From positions 62,001 through 126,000 of the forward strand of contig JAKSKV010000001.1 in NCBI GenBank assembly GCA_024401555.1: a stretch of DNA of 64,000 nt, written 5' to 3'. Shown here in pieces: positions 19,094 through 27,894 of this stretch; the first letter of the stretch is position 1; each line of letters opens with the position of its first letter. A program made the position numbers and the translations under genes. The notes beneath the pieces were generated by a model. It was given only the letters and a program-made list of their open reading frames with translations. It made no database searches and had not been told where the DNA came from. This stretch comes from Paludibacteraceae bacterium (GTDB taxonomy: Bacteria; Bacteroidota; Bacteroidia; Bacteroidales; Paludibacteraceae).

Positions 19094-19822
19094 TTATTCC
19101 TCCTCCTCTTTCACGTTGGTGAATACGATGGACACATCGTCATCCTCATCCATCTTGTCGAGCAATTTGTTGAGGGTCTCTCTTTGCTCTGGAGTGATCT
19201 CCTTGTAATCGTTAGGTTGGTAGATGAACTCCACGTCCTTGATCTCAAGTTTGTTCTCCTCTAAGTATGATTGGATCTTTGAGTTGCTCTCGAATGCACC
19301 CTCGATGATGATGTCGCCAGTCTCCTCGTCTTGGTAAACCTCCTCTACGCCGAAGTCGATCAATTCAAGCTCCAAATCCTCCAAGTTCACGCTGTCGTTA
19401 GCGGCAACCTTGAAGACGCATTTGTGCTCGAAAAGGAATGAGAGGCTTCCTGAAGTACCCAATGTTCCGCCGTGCTTGGTCAGGTAAGAACGTACGTTCG
19501 ACACGGTTCTTGTGTTGTTGTCGGTAGCGGCTACCACCAAAATGGCTACTCCGCCAGGTCCGTATCCCTCGTAGATGATCTCCTTGATATCTGCGGCATC
19601 CTTATCTGTCGCCTTTTTGATGGCGCGGTCAACGCTATCCTTTGGCATACACTCAGCCTTTGCTTTTTGAAGAAGCATACGAAGACGAGAGTTTACAGAT
19701 GGATCTGGTCCGCTGGCTTTTACGCTGATTGTGATTTCCTTAGAGATGCGAGTGAAAGTCTTTGAAAGACGTGCGTTTCTCGCAAAGATTCTTGCTTTAC
19801 GGTATTCAAAAGCTCTTCCCAT
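19094..19822 (-). CDS. yebC: YebC/PmpR-TACO1 family protein
   Basis: The 242-aa protein begins MGRAFEYRKARIFARNARLS, a Bacteroidota version of the MAGHSKW...KK start of this family. It carries the conserved central block YEGYGPGGVAILV and an NDNNTRT-like TDNNTRTVSNVR. Family members act as DNA-binding regulators or, as shown more recently for YebC/TACO1, as ribosome-associated factors that ease translation of proline-rich stretches. The acidic C-terminus (DEDDDVSIVFTNVKEEEE) is typical. It is transcribed alone, 87 bp after lolD, with its own terminator. Confidence 0.92.
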   Translation of the reverse strand: MGRAFEYRKARIFARNARLSKTFTRISKEITISVKASGPDPSVNSRLRMLLQKAKAECMPKDSVDRAIKKATDKDAADIKEIIYEGYGPGGVAILVVAATDNNTRTVSNVRSYLTKHGGTLGTSGSLSFLFEHKCVFKVAANDSVNLEDLELELIDFGVEEVYQDEETGDIIIEGAFESNSKIQSYLEENKLEIKDVEFIYQPNDYKEITPEQRETLNKLLDKMDEDDDVSIVFTNVKEEEE

Positions 19823-19909
19823 TTTTAATACTTATATTATGTTTTATATTTCTTGAAAAGTCATATCATTCCGCGAAGATAGCATTTTTGCCTGATTCCG
19901 CCAACCCAT

Positions 19910-20566
19910 TTAATTCTTAATTATCTTTCCGTCCTGCATGTTGATGATGCGGTCGGATCCGGCTGCCATCTCCATGTCGTGTGTTACGGTCACGATGGTT
20001 TGCCCGAATTCTTTCTGCAATTGGCAGAATAGGTTGTGCAGATCCTTCTTGTTTTTGGAATCCAAACTTCCGGTCGGTTCGTCCGCCAAAAGTACGCTTG
20101 GCTTGTTGATGAGCGCTCTGGCAACGGCCACTCTTTGCTTCTCTCCTCCCGACATTTCGCTTGGCTTGTGGTCTGCCCGTTCGCTGATGTTCATGAATGA
20201 CAGCAGTTTCCTTGCCTCCGCTTCCGCCTCTTCTTTGCTACGGTGGGCGATGAGCGCCGGTATCATCACATTCTCCAATGCGGTGAATTCGGGAAGCAGT
20301 TGGTGAAATTGGAAGACGAAGCCGATTTGTTTGTTCCGAAAGTGGGCGAGCTCGTCGTCGGAGAGCGAGAAGACGTTCGTCCCGTTGATGATCACCTCTC
20401 CCGAGTCGGGCTTGTCAAGTGTGCCGATGATCTGTAATAACGTGGTTTTGCCCGCACCGCTCGCTCCGATGATGGAGACGAATTCTCCCTCTTGGATGGA
20501 GAGGTCCACCCCGCGGAGGGCTGTGAAGGAACCGAAACTCTTGGTGATGTTATTTGCTTGTATCAT
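19910..20566 (-). CDS. lolD: LolD-like ABC transporter ATP-binding protein
   Basis: The 218-aa ATPase has Walker [10 protein letters not shown] (about residues 35-43), Q-loop [10 protein letters not shown], signature [14 protein letters not shown], Walker [10 protein letters not shown] and the switch His in VTVTHD. Sequence and length fit LolD, the ATPase that with LolC/E extracts lipoproteins from the inner membrane for transfer to LolA. A LolC/E-type permease is encoded at 32680-33906, far from this gene. The start [12 protein letters not shown] was chosen; it overlaps the end of dacA by 17 bp, so translation is probably coupled. Confidence 0.85.
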   Translation of the reverse strand: MIQANNITKSFGSFTALRGVDLSIQEGEFVSIIGASGAGKTTLLQIIGTLDKPDSGEVIINGTNVFSLSDDELAHFRNKQIGFVFQFHQLLPEFTALENVMIPALIAHRSKEEAEAEARKLLSFMNISERADHKPSEMSGGEKQRVAVARALINKPSVLLADEPTGSLDSKNKKDLHNLFCQLQKEFGQTIVTVTHDMEMAAGSDRIINMQDGKIIKN

Positions 20567-21338
20567 GCTCTTCTGTTTTGTTGGAAACAATTGATTCCAA
20601 TTCTTCCGCGGAGATGTTTATCTTCAGTTTGCCGTTTTGCGCGCAGGAGATCTTGCCTGTCTCTTCTGAAATGATGATGACGATGGCGTCGGTCTTTTCA
20701 GAGAGCCCTACGGCGGCTCTGTGTCTTAATCCCACCTCTTTGGGCAGATCGAAATTATGAGAAACGGGGAGGATGCAACCTGCCGCCGAAATCCTGTTCT
20801 TGGAGATGATCATCGCTCCGTCGTGCAACGGAGAGTTCTTGAAGAAGATGTTTTCGATGAGTCGCGCGTTGATCTCCGCATTGATGAAGTCGCCCGTCAC
20901 TTCGATGCTTTTCAAATCCTTCGTCCGCTCGAACACGATGAGGGCTCCGATTTTTCTTTTGGCCAGGTTTTTGCAGGCGATGACGATTTGCATCACCTCC
21001 GCATCCACCAGTTTGGATGGATCAACAGAGAATAGACGGTTGAGGAATCTGGAGACTCTGTTGTCTCCTGTGCCGATTCTGGAGAAGGATTGTCGGATCT
21101 CGTCCTGGAAGAGGACGATCAATGCGATGGCGCCCACATTGACGACTTGGTCCATAATGCCTCCCAACAGTTGCATTTGGAAGACGAAGTTCACGACCAA
21201 CCATGCGACAATGAAGAAGAGGATGCCGATGAATACCTTGATCGCGACGGTACCCCTCAACACCTTGTATGTCTTGTAAAGCAAATAGCTTACAAGAAGG
21301 ATGTCGATATAATCGATGAATCTAATGTGGTTTAACAT
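20550..21338 (-). CDS. dacA: Diadenylate cyclase (c-di-AMP synthase, CdaA/DacA type)
   Basis: The 262-aa protein has three N-terminal transmembrane helices (about 8-75) and a DAC domain with the catalytic motif [10 protein letters not shown] (DGA) and the ATP-binding GLRHRAA (RHR). It condenses two ATP into cyclic di-AMP, which controls potassium and osmotic balance in many bacteria. It begins 4 bp after folP, an order conserved in Bacteroidota, and overlaps lolD. The gene for a TrkH potassium channel at 33935 is a possible indirect target of the signal; that link is inferred. Confidence 0.93.
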   Translation of the reverse strand: MLNHIRFIDYIDILLVSYLLYKTYKVLRGTVAIKVFIGILFFIVAWLVVNFVFQMQLLGGIMDQVVNVGAIALIVLFQDEIRQSFSRIGTGDNRVSRFLNRLFSVDPSKLVDAEVMQIVIACKNLAKRKIGALIVFERTKDLKSIEVTGDFINAEINARLIENIFFKNSPLHDGAMIISKNRISAAGCILPVSHNFDLPKEVGLRHRAAVGLSEKTDAIVIIISEETGKISCAQNGKLKINISAEELESIVSNKTEEHDTSK

Positions 21339-21342
21339 ATAT

Positions 21343-22137
21343 CTATAATATATTGTATTTTGAATATAGTTCCACGCACTGGCGAGCCTCCTTCACATCA
21401 TGCACGCGGAGGATATCCGCCCCTTGTGTCAGCGCGAGGGTGTTTAAGACAGTGGTGCCGTTCAATGCGTCGGATGGAGTGATATCTAATGTCTGCCATA
21501 TCATTCTTTTGCGGGATATGCCCACAAGGATAGGGTAGCCGAGGCGTTTGAGCTCTTTCGTCATGGCGAGCAAGGCGAAATTCTCCTCCATGGTCTTGCC
21601 GAATCCGAATCCTGGATCGACGATGATGTCGTGGACCCCCTTCTGTTTGAGCTTCTCTATTTCTTCTGCAAAGAAAAGGAAAATTTTCTTTAATAGGTCA
21701 TCATGACTCGCCGAATCCACCTCTTTGCAGTGCATTAATACGTAGGAGCAACCCAATTCTCCGACTGTTTCGTACATTTTCTCATCGCATCCGTACACGT
21801 CGTTGATGATTTGCGCTCCGAACTGCTCGACCGACATGCGGGCGACGCTGGCCCTGAAGGTGTCGATGGAGAGGCAGACCTCCGGGAATTCGCTTCTGAT
21901 GACACGCAAGGCGTGACTCATCCTATCCAACTCCTCGGCCTCGCTGACGGGCGCGCTTCCGGGACGGGTGGAACAAGCACCGACGTCGATGATCGATGCC
22001 CCCTCCGCAATCATCTTGGCGGTTTGGGAGAGTATCTTTTCGTCGTTTTCGCACCTGCTACCCTCGAAAAAAGAGTCGGGAGTAACGTTTATAATGCCCA
22101 TTATGACGGGCTTGGAAGCGATGTCTGCGGTATTCAT
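21343..22137 (-). CDS. folP: Dihydropteroate synthase
   Basis: The 264-aa TIM-barrel enzyme shows MGIINVTPDSFF (about 13-24), DVGACSTRPGS (about 56-66, pterin/phosphate loop), the conserved SIDTF, IINDVYG and a C-terminal RVHDV. It joins p-aminobenzoate to dihydropterin pyrophosphate in folate synthesis and is the sulfonamide target. It is the first gene of the folP-dacA-lolD operon, divergent to gldJ. Full length and all main motifs are present. Confidence 0.95.
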   Translation of the reverse strand: MNTADIASKPVIMGIINVTPDSFFEGSRCENDEKILSQTAKMIAEGASIIDVGACSTRPGSAPVSEAEELDRMSHALRVIRSEFPEVCLSIDTFRASVARMSVEQFGAQIINDVYGCDEKMYETVGELGCSYVLMHCKEVDSASHDDLLKKIFLFFAEEIEKLKQKGVHDIIVDPGFGFGKTMEENFALLAMTKELKRLGYPILVGISRKRMIWQTLDITPSDALNGTTVLNTLALTQGADILRVHDVKEARQCVELYSKYNIL

Positions 22138-22217
22138 GACGTGTTTTAGTTTTGTGTTTTTGTGTTGTAAATCAACTTGTTACTAAAAAATGCATAAAAA
22201 ATGTTACTAAAAACTTT

Positions 22218-22246
22218 TTTGCAAAAATAGAAAATATATATCTTTG
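22218..22246 (+). promoter_or_regulatory. Promoter for gldJ
   Basis: TTTG (22218-22221) and TATCTTTG (22239-22246) are separated by 17 bp and match the -33/-7 consensus perfectly. They predict a leader of about 100-125 nt that contains a 24-codon ORF. Confidence 0.65.
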
Positions 22247-22279
22247 TCCACTACTTCAGTCGCGAAATTGATTGTGTTG

Positions 22280-22354
22280 ATGAATATTGATGATGAGATT
22301 TTGGAGGTTGAGTGGGCAATAAAACTGCAAAAGAAGAGTTTAGAAATTAAATGA
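22280..22354 (+). CDS. Possible 24-aa leader peptide upstream of gldJ
   Basis: An ATG at 22280 opens a 24-codon frame whose TGA stop overlaps the ATG at 22351 (ATGA). That ATG is in frame with gldJ. It lies inside the mRNA predicted from the promoter at 22218-22246. The peptide is acidic, then basic, with no known family. It may couple or regulate gldJ translation, or be a chance ORF. Confidence 0.25.
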   Translation: MNIDDEILEVEWAIKLQKKSLEIK

Positions 22355-22377
22355 AACATTATCTTATTTATAGTGCT

Positions 22378-23943
22378 ATGAGACGCGTAAATTTTTTGAA
22401 AACTGCGGCGTTGTTGATGTTAGCTGGTTTTACATTGGCTTCGTGCGGAGAAAAAAAGTTGAAAGACTCTAAGGAATCAAACGCTACAGGTTGGAAATAC
22501 AACGACAAGGAGAATGGCGGATTCCAAGTTGTTAATGGTTACGTACAAGAGACACCTCCGGGAATGACTTTCGTTGAGGGTGGTACGTTTACCCAAGGTC
22601 GTGTAATCGAGGATGTGATCGGTGATTGGAACAACATTCCAAGACGTGTGACTGTCGCATCATTCTATATGGATAAATATGAGATCTCCAACGTCAACTG
22701 GCGTGAGTATCTTTATTGGATGAGCAATGTCTTCCACAACAACCCTGAGTATGTTGAGAAGGCTTATCCTGATACTTTGGTGTGGAGAGAGGAGTTGGCT
22801 TACAACGAGCCATACTTGGATTTCTACTTTACCCACGTTGCTTATAACTGGTATCCAGTTGTAGGTGTTAACTGGGAGCAATGTAATGACTATTGTATTT
22901 GGCGTACTGACCGTGTGAACGAGATGAGAATGGCGGCTAAGGGTATTATCCAATATCCAGACTTCCAAGCTTTGAAGGGTAACACTGACCCTAACGATAT
23001 CGCACAAAACCAAGTGTTCAGTACTCAAAAATACTTGATGAAGCCTGACTACAAGCCAACTGAGGGTAAGAAGCCTATGACTGACGTATATGGCAACGCA
23101 AGAAAGACAAACATGTCTGACGGTGTCTTGATGCCGAAGTTCCGTCTCCCAACCGAGGCTGAGTGGGAGTACGCTGCATATGGTACAAAGGCTGTTGAAG
23201 GCGAGGAGAACTATCAAGAGAGAAAGATCTTCCCTTGGTACGGTCACCAAATGCGTAACCCAAGCAAGAAGGTTAAGGGTCAAATGTATGCTAACTACGT
23301 CCGTGGACGAGGCGATATGATGGGTATGGGTGGTAACTTGAATGACCACTCTACAATCACAGCTCCAGTTGATGCATTCTGGCCAAATGAGTTCGGTTTG
23401 TACTGTATGGCTGGTAACGTAAACGAGTGGGTATTGGATGTATATCGTGTATTGTCAAGCGACGATGTTCAAGAGTACAACCCATTCCGTGGTAATGAGT
23501 ACAAGGTTGTCTTGAAGGAAGAGACTACAATCGACGGTGTGAATGTTAAGGTTCCACAAATCGATAGCTTGGGTCGTGTAGTATTCGCTTACCCTGTAGG
23601 TAAGGAAGAGGATCCAGCAGCTTATGCTAAGTTGGATGTTCGTAACTACAAGGATGGTGATGCTGCCAGCTCTTTGATCGAGGATGATTGGACTGTAATC
23701 ATCGATCCAGATCAATCAACTAAGAAGTTGTACGATCCAGAGAACCCAGATGATAAGGTTAGCTACTTGACCTCTAAGATCAGCAATACCACTCGTATCT
23801 ACAAGGGTGGAGGTTGGAAAGACCGTGCTTACTGGTTGAACCCAGGTCAAAGAAGATATCTTGAGCAAACTGAATCTCGTAGCGATATCGGTTTCCGTTG
23901 CGCGATGAGTAAGGTAGGTGCTGAAGACGGCGACGTAAGATAA
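22378..23943 (+). CDS. gldJ: GldJ-type gliding/T9SS lipoprotein (SUMF1 fold)
   Basis: The 521-aa protein has a lipoprotein signal (LASC, Cys23 when started at 22378; an in-frame ATG at 22351 is an alternative) and a formylglycine-generating-enzyme-like fold. PPGMTFVEGGTFTQG opens it, and blocks such as RLPTEAEWEYAAYG, CMAGNVNEWVLDVY and RSDIGFRCAMS follow. GldJ and GldK share this fold. GldJ is favoured by length and by the following murF, a neighbour of gldJ in other Bacteroidota; gldL, gldM and gldN do not follow, as they would after gldK. GldJ stabilises the T9SS ring and energising complex. Codon use suggests strong expression. Confidence 0.85.
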   Translation: MRRVNFLKTAALLMLAGFTLASCGEKKLKDSKESNATGWKYNDKENGGFQVVNGYVQETPPGMTFVEGGTFTQGRVIEDVIGDWNNIPRRVTVASFYMDKYEISNVNWREYLYWMSNVFHNNPEYVEKAYPDTLVWREELAYNEPYLDFYFTHVAYNWYPVVGVNWEQCNDYCIWRTDRVNEMRMAAKGIIQYPDFQALKGNTDPNDIAQNQVFSTQKYLMKPDYKPTEGKKPMTDVYGNARKTNMSDGVLMPKFRLPTEAEWEYAAYGTKAVEGEENYQERKIFPWYGHQMRNPSKKVKGQMYANYVRGRGDMMGMGGNLNDHSTITAPVDAFWPNEFGLYCMAGNVNEWVLDVYRVLSSDDVQEYNPFRGNEYKVVLKEETTIDGVNVKVPQIDSLGRVVFAYPVGKEEDPAAYAKLDVRNYKDGDAASSLIEDDWTVIIDPDQSTKKLYDPENPDDKVSYLTSKISNTTRIYKGGGWKDRAYWLNPGQRRYLEQTESRSDIGFRCAMSKVGAEDGDVR

Positions 23944-23960
23944 TGTATTTCATAGATAAG

Positions 23961-23988
23961 AAAAGCCCCTCATGTAGGGGCTTTTTTT
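23961..23988 (+). terminator. Intrinsic terminator after gldJ
   Basis: AAAAGCCCCT (23961-23970) pairs with AGGGGCTTTT (23976-23985) around a 5-nt loop, followed by more T residues. It lies 17 bp past the gldJ stop, so murF needs its own promoter. Confidence 0.9.
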
Positions 23989-24032
23989 ATTGTTACAGGT
24001 TCCGATCTGATGTGAGAATCCTTTAATCTTTG

Positions 24033-24040
24033 TATTTTTG
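24033..24040 (+). promoter_or_regulatory. Candidate -7 element for murF
   Basis: TATTTTTG matches TAnnTTTG, 38 bp before the murF ATG and downstream of the gldJ terminator. No convincing -33 TTTG is visible. Confidence 0.4.
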
Positions 24041-24078
24041 TCTATCATTTCTCTGTTCTATTCAAAAGTTAAATAGCA

Positions 24079-25344
24079 ATGGATATTAAAGCGATATACG
24101 ATATTTTTTGTGGGTACCCTTTGGTGACAACCGATAGTAGGAATTGCCCTGAACATTCAATCTTCTTTGCGTTGAAGGGTGAGAATTTTAATGGTAATAA
24201 ATTCGCTCAAAGCGCCTTGGAAAAGGGTTGTGCCTATGCCTTCGTGGATGAGTCCGAGTATGCGGATGGTGAGCGTATCCTTCTTGTGGATAATTGTTTA
24301 CAGACGCTTCAGAAATTGGCGGAGTATCACCGAGAGCAATTAGGTATCAAGATTATCGGTATCACAGGAAGCAATGGTAAGACAACTACCAAAGAGTTGA
24401 TAGCCGCTGTGCTGTCAAAGAAATACAATCTGACCTATACGAAGGGTAACTTGAACAATCAGATTGGTGTCCCTTTGACGTTGCTCTCCATGAAGAAGGA
24501 ACATGAGTTGGCGATTGTGGAGATGGGGGCTAGCCATCCTGGAGACATCAAGGAACTTGTCGATATCGCTCATCCGAATTTCGGATTGATCACCAATGTG
24601 GGTACAGCCCATATTTTAGGTTTTGGATCCTTTGAGGGAGTTTTGAATACCAAATGTGAGTTGTATGACTATTTGAAAACCCATGCGGGAAAGGTCTTCT
24701 ATCACACAGCCAATCCGCATCTCTCCAGCCGTTCTGAAGGAATGGACCGTATCGCCTATGGAGAAGGATCCTCCACGTCGGCTACGATGATCGCATCTGA
24801 TCCTTTCCTACAAATCAATTGGAATGGACGTGAGGTGGCGACCCATCTGATTGGTTCCTATAATTTCGAGAATGTTTTGGCAAGTATTTCAGTGGGTACC
24901 TATTTCGGCGTTCCAGCGGACGATATTGTCGCCGCCCTCTCCGAATATACGCCTACCAATAGCCGATCCCAGTTTATGAAGAGTGAAAAGAATGATTTGA
25001 TCGTTGATGCCTACAACGCCAATCCGACCAGTATGACCGCCGCTTTGAATAACTTCAAATCGATGAAGCGTGACCGCAAAGTGGTGATTCTTGGTGATAT
25101 GAAGGAGCTGGGCCATGTCAGTGAAGTGGAGCATCAGAAGATAGCGGATCTGGTGGCTGGAATGGATCTTGCGGCGGCGTTCCTTGTAGGCCCTAATTTC
25201 GCGCAGACCAATTCGTCCGCCATGAAGTTTGATAGTGCTGCGGATTTGATCGCTTACTTGAAGGAATCCCCTATCACCGATGCCTTGGTTCTTGTAAAGG
25301 GTTCTAATAGTATGAAACTCACTACTTGCATCGATTCCCTCTAA
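24079..25344 (+). CDS. murF: UDP-N-acetylmuramoyl-tripeptide--D-alanyl-D-alanine ligase
   Basis: The 421-aa Mur ligase has the N-terminal substrate domain (VTTDSRNCPEHSIFFALKG), the ATP-binding central domain with GITGSNGKTTTKELIAAVL (about 93-111), VEMGASHPGDI and NVGTAH, and a C-terminal domain with VDAYNANPTSM. It adds D-Ala-D-Ala to the UDP-MurNAc-tripeptide in the cytoplasm, the last soluble step of peptidoglycan precursor assembly. It stands apart from other mur genes but beside gldJ. Two small genes of unknown role follow closely on the same strand. Confidence 0.95.
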   Translation: MDIKAIYDIFCGYPLVTTDSRNCPEHSIFFALKGENFNGNKFAQSALEKGCAYAFVDESEYADGERILLVDNCLQTLQKLAEYHREQLGIKIIGITGSNGKTTTKELIAAVLSKKYNLTYTKGNLNNQIGVPLTLLSMKKEHELAIVEMGASHPGDIKELVDIAHPNFGLITNVGTAHILGFGSFEGVLNTKCELYDYLKTHAGKVFYHTANPHLSSRSEGMDRIAYGEGSSTSATMIASDPFLQINWNGREVATHLIGSYNFENVLASISVGTYFGVPADDIVAALSEYTPTNSRSQFMKSEKNDLIVDAYNANPTSMTAALNNFKSMKRDRKVVILGDMKELGHVSEVEHQKIADLVAGMDLAAAFLVGPNFAQTNSSAMKFDSAADLIAYLKESPITDALVLVKGSNSMKLTTCIDSL

Positions 25345-25354
25345 TGAAATCTAT

Positions 25355-25798
25355 ATGAAAGAGCTTGTATTACTGGTTATATTTTTGGTGATTCTCTTCT
25401 CCTATCTCACCTATATGAGTGTTAGAAGGAAACGCGAGAATGCTCCCGAAACGGCTTCAGAGGAGCGTGTTGAGGAGAGCGCTCCGCAACCTCAGTCAAC
25501 CCGTAAGGAAGACGATGAGTGCTGTGGACAGCATGCGGTCTGCGAGAAGGAGTCGTTGTTGAGTACCAAAGTTAAACCGGACTATTATGACGATGAGGAG
25601 TTGGATGTCTATGCGCAAAGGGATCCTCAAAGTTATACGGAGGAGGAGATCTCCCAATTCCAAGATGTCCTATATACCATGAAGGAGTTTGATGTGGCTG
25701 GATGGCTGAAAAGTCTTCAGTTGCGACAGATCGAACTGCCCGATGTGGTGAAGGAGGAGGCGTTGATGATAGTTTCGGAGCGTCGTTCCGCCAAGTAA
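25355..25798 (+). CDS. Membrane-anchored small protein with Cys/His cluster, unknown
   Basis: The 147-aa protein has one N-terminal transmembrane helix (about 3-22), an acidic and Pro-rich linker, and a striking cluster DDECCGQHAVCEKESLL (three Cys and one His near residues 55-71) that could bind a metal. A conserved-looking acidic domain follows (YYDDEELDVYAQRDPQSYT). I know similar hypothetical proteins from Bacteroidales but no function. It begins 10 bp after murF and precedes the zinc-ribbon gene by 12 bp, so these form a small operon. Confidence 0.72.
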   Translation: MKELVLLVIFLVILFSYLTYMSVRRKRENAPETASEERVEESAPQPQSTRKEDDECCGQHAVCEKESLLSTKVKPDYYDDEELDVYAQRDPQSYTEEEISQFQDVLYTMKEFDVAGWLKSLQLRQIELPDVVKEEALMIVSERRSAK

Positions 25799-25810
25799 AT
25801 TACTCTTCCT

Positions 25811-26050
25811 ATGAAGTGTTATAATTGTGGAAATAATTTGCCCGATGGTGCCAAATATTGCATAGTCTGCGGCCAAAAGATCGGTGAGAAGGGCAGTGGC
25901 TCCTCCTCCCATTTTGAAGGCGCCAGGGAGCATTTAGATCCTAACAAAAAAAGAAAGGGAACGCGTATCACGTTCCCTCCCGTTTGGCAATGGATCATCT
26001 CTATTGCCTTAATCCTTTTGATTGCTATTGTTCTCTTCCATTCGAAGTAA
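25811..26050 (+). CDS. Zinc-ribbon protein with C-terminal membrane anchor
   Basis: The 79-aa protein opens with a double CxxC zinc ribbon (CYNCG at residues 3-7, CIVCG at about 17-21), then a polar linker and a C-terminal transmembrane helix (about 57-76, WIISIALILLIAIVLF). The domain is a generic small zinc-binding module and no specific function can be given. It closes the murF-linked operon. Its last 42 bp overlap the 3' end of the convergent nadB gene. Confidence 0.75.
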   Translation: MKCYNCGNNLPDGAKYCIVCGQKIGEKGSGSSSHFEGAREHLDPNKKRKGTRITFPPVWQWIISIALILLIAIVLFHSK

Positions 26051-27643
26051 CTCATCCGTGTCGTAGAGGCTCATGTGAGGATTCTTCTTTGGATAATCTA
26101 TCGTGTAGTGAAGTCCTCGGCTCTCCTTGCGTTGGGATGCTGCCTTGATGACCAAATAAGCGGTGTTGATGATGTTTCTCAACTCGCAAATCTCCTTGGA
26201 TACCACTGACCTTTGGAAAAGGTTCTCCGTCTCTCTGTAAAGGATTTCCAATCGATCGTAAGCGCGTTTCAATCTCAAATTAGATCGAACGATGCCCACG
26301 TAGGCGTTCATGATCTGGTTCACCTCCTTTTCGCTTTGGGTAATGAGTACCATCTCCTCGTTGAGGGACGTGCCCTCGTCATTCCATTCAGGGATCTCTT
26401 CGTTCCATGAAAGCGATGGCAAGTATTTCAAAGCGTCTTTTGCGGCCGCGTCGGCGTAAACGACTGCCTCGATGAGTGAGTTAGAGGCCAAACGGTTGGC
26501 ACCGTGCAGACCTGTGCAAGAGCACTCTCCTGCGGCGTAAAGGTTGAGGATGCTGGTTCTGGCGTTCAAATCGACCTTGATGCCTCCGCATAGGTAGTGC
26601 GCCGCTGGTGCCACTGGGATATAATCCTTGGTGATGTCGATGCCGAGTGAGAGACATTTGTTGTAGATGGTAGGGTACTCACGTTTGGTGGTCTCCGCAT
26701 CCTTGTGTGTCACATCCAAATATACATGTTCGTCTCCTGTGACCTTCATCTCGTTGTCGATGGCGCGTGCCACGACATCTCTTGGTGCGAGGGATCCTCT
26801 TGGATCATATTTCTTCATAAAGGCTTCGCCCTTCTTGTTGCGGAGAATGCCTCCGTATCCACGCATCGCCTCGGTGATGAGGAAGGATGGTCGGTCGCCC
26901 GGATGGTAAAGTGCGGTTGGGTGGAATTGCACGAACTCCATATCCTCTACCAAACCTTTCGCGCGATATACCATGGAGATACCATCTCCTGTCGCTACAG
27001 GAGGGTTGGTGGTGGTTTGGTAAATGTTTCCGATACCGCCGGTCGCCATCATGGTGATCTTAGACAAGAAGGTGTGGACGTGGTTGGTGCGGATGTCCAA
27101 AACGTAGGCGCCGTAGCACTCGATGTTCGGCGTGGTGTGCTTTACCAATTGGCCCAAGTGGTGTTGGGTGATGATCTCGATGGCGTAGTGCTCGTCGTAG
27201 ATGTCGATGTTCGGATGTTTTTTTACCGCCTCGATCAAGCTGTCTTGAATCTCCTCTCCGGTGTTGTCCTTGTGGTGGAGAATTCTGAAATCGGAGTGTC
27301 CTCCCTCTTTGTGGAGATCATACTCGCCGCTTTCGTTCTTGTCGAAATCAACGCCCCAAGAGACCAATTGTTTGATTTGTTCGGGAGCCCCCTCCACTAC
27401 TTTGCGGACAACCGCTTCGTTGCAGATGCCGTCGCCGGCGATCAATGTGTCTGTCACGTGATGTTCGAATTCGTCCGTCTTTTTTGTCACGGATGCCACG
27501 CCGCCTTGCGCATAGTGGGTGTTGGCCTCAGCCATCTGTGTTTTGCAAAGAATCGCAACTTTGCCTTTGTGGGCTACCTTCAGAGCGAAACTCATTCCCG
27601 CGATGCCGGAACCGATCACCAAAAAGTCATATTTCTTTGTCAT
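26009..27643 (-). CDS. nadB: L-aspartate oxidase
   Basis: The 544-aa flavoprotein begins with the FAD-binding motif FLVIGSGIAGMSFAL and has the family blocks THYAQGGVASV (about 45-56), the substrate-region segment LVEDMEFVQFHPTAL, and GECSCTGLHGANRLASNSL (about 380). It oxidises L-aspartate to iminoaspartate, the first step of NAD synthesis. The start was moved from an upstream in-frame ATG (27676) to MTKKYDFLVIG at 27643. nadA and nadC are not adjacent. A distinction from SdhA is supported by the nadB-type GLHGANRLASNSLIE block and the length. Confidence 0.93.
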   Translation of the reverse strand: MTKKYDFLVIGSGIAGMSFALKVAHKGKVAILCKTQMAEANTHYAQGGVASVTKKTDEFEHHVTDTLIAGDGICNEAVVRKVVEGAPEQIKQLVSWGVDFDKNESGEYDLHKEGGHSDFRILHHKDNTGEEIQDSLIEAVKKHPNIDIYDEHYAIEIITQHHLGQLVKHTTPNIECYGAYVLDIRTNHVHTFLSKITMMATGGIGNIYQTTTNPPVATGDGISMVYRAKGLVEDMEFVQFHPTALYHPGDRPSFLITEAMRGYGGILRNKKGEAFMKKYDPRGSLAPRDVVARAIDNEMKVTGDEHVYLDVTHKDAETTKREYPTIYNKCLSLGIDITKDYIPVAPAAHYLCGGIKVDLNARTSILNLYAAGECSCTGLHGANRLASNSLIEAVVYADAAAKDALKYLPSLSWNEEIPEWNDEGTSLNEEMVLITQSEKEVNQIMNAYVGIVRSNLRLKRAYDRLEILYRETENLFQRSVVSKEICELRNIINTAYLVIKAASQRKESRGLHYTIDYPKKNPHMSLYDTDELLRMEENNSNQKD

Positions 27644-27762
27644 TGTTGTGTGTTTTTTTTGCTGTGTTCCTCTCATCTCCAGTAATGGGAAAAGAGTGCC
27701 GACACAACCATTGTTACTAATACTTCAATATCAATAAGGAAGTTGTTCTCCCTTCTCTACTA

Positions 27763-27788
27763 CAAATTTAATCTTCTTTCCACTCAAA
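27763..27788 (-). promoter_or_regulatory. Candidate promoter for nadB
   Basis: The minus strand has TAAATTTG (27763-27770), a perfect -7 match. TTTG occurs at 27785-27788 with a 14-bp spacer, shorter than usual. It lies about 120 bp before the nadB ATG. Confidence 0.4.
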
Positions 27789-27894
27789 TATTCAAAAAAT
27801 GCTTTTTTTTTCACAAGATTTTATATCTTTAACCTTTGAGATGGTTTGGGTATGATCGGCCATCCTTAATTTATTAACATTTGAATTGAATAGC

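Noticed and set aside
22378..23943. Assignment as GldK/PorK
   Set aside because: The fold is the same, but gldL, gldM and gldN do not follow and murF does, which fits GldJ better. GldK cannot be fully excluded.
26705..27685. 326-codon open frame on the plus strand
   Set aside because: It is antisense to nadB, which has clear FAD and family motifs; the antisense translation has no recognisable domain.
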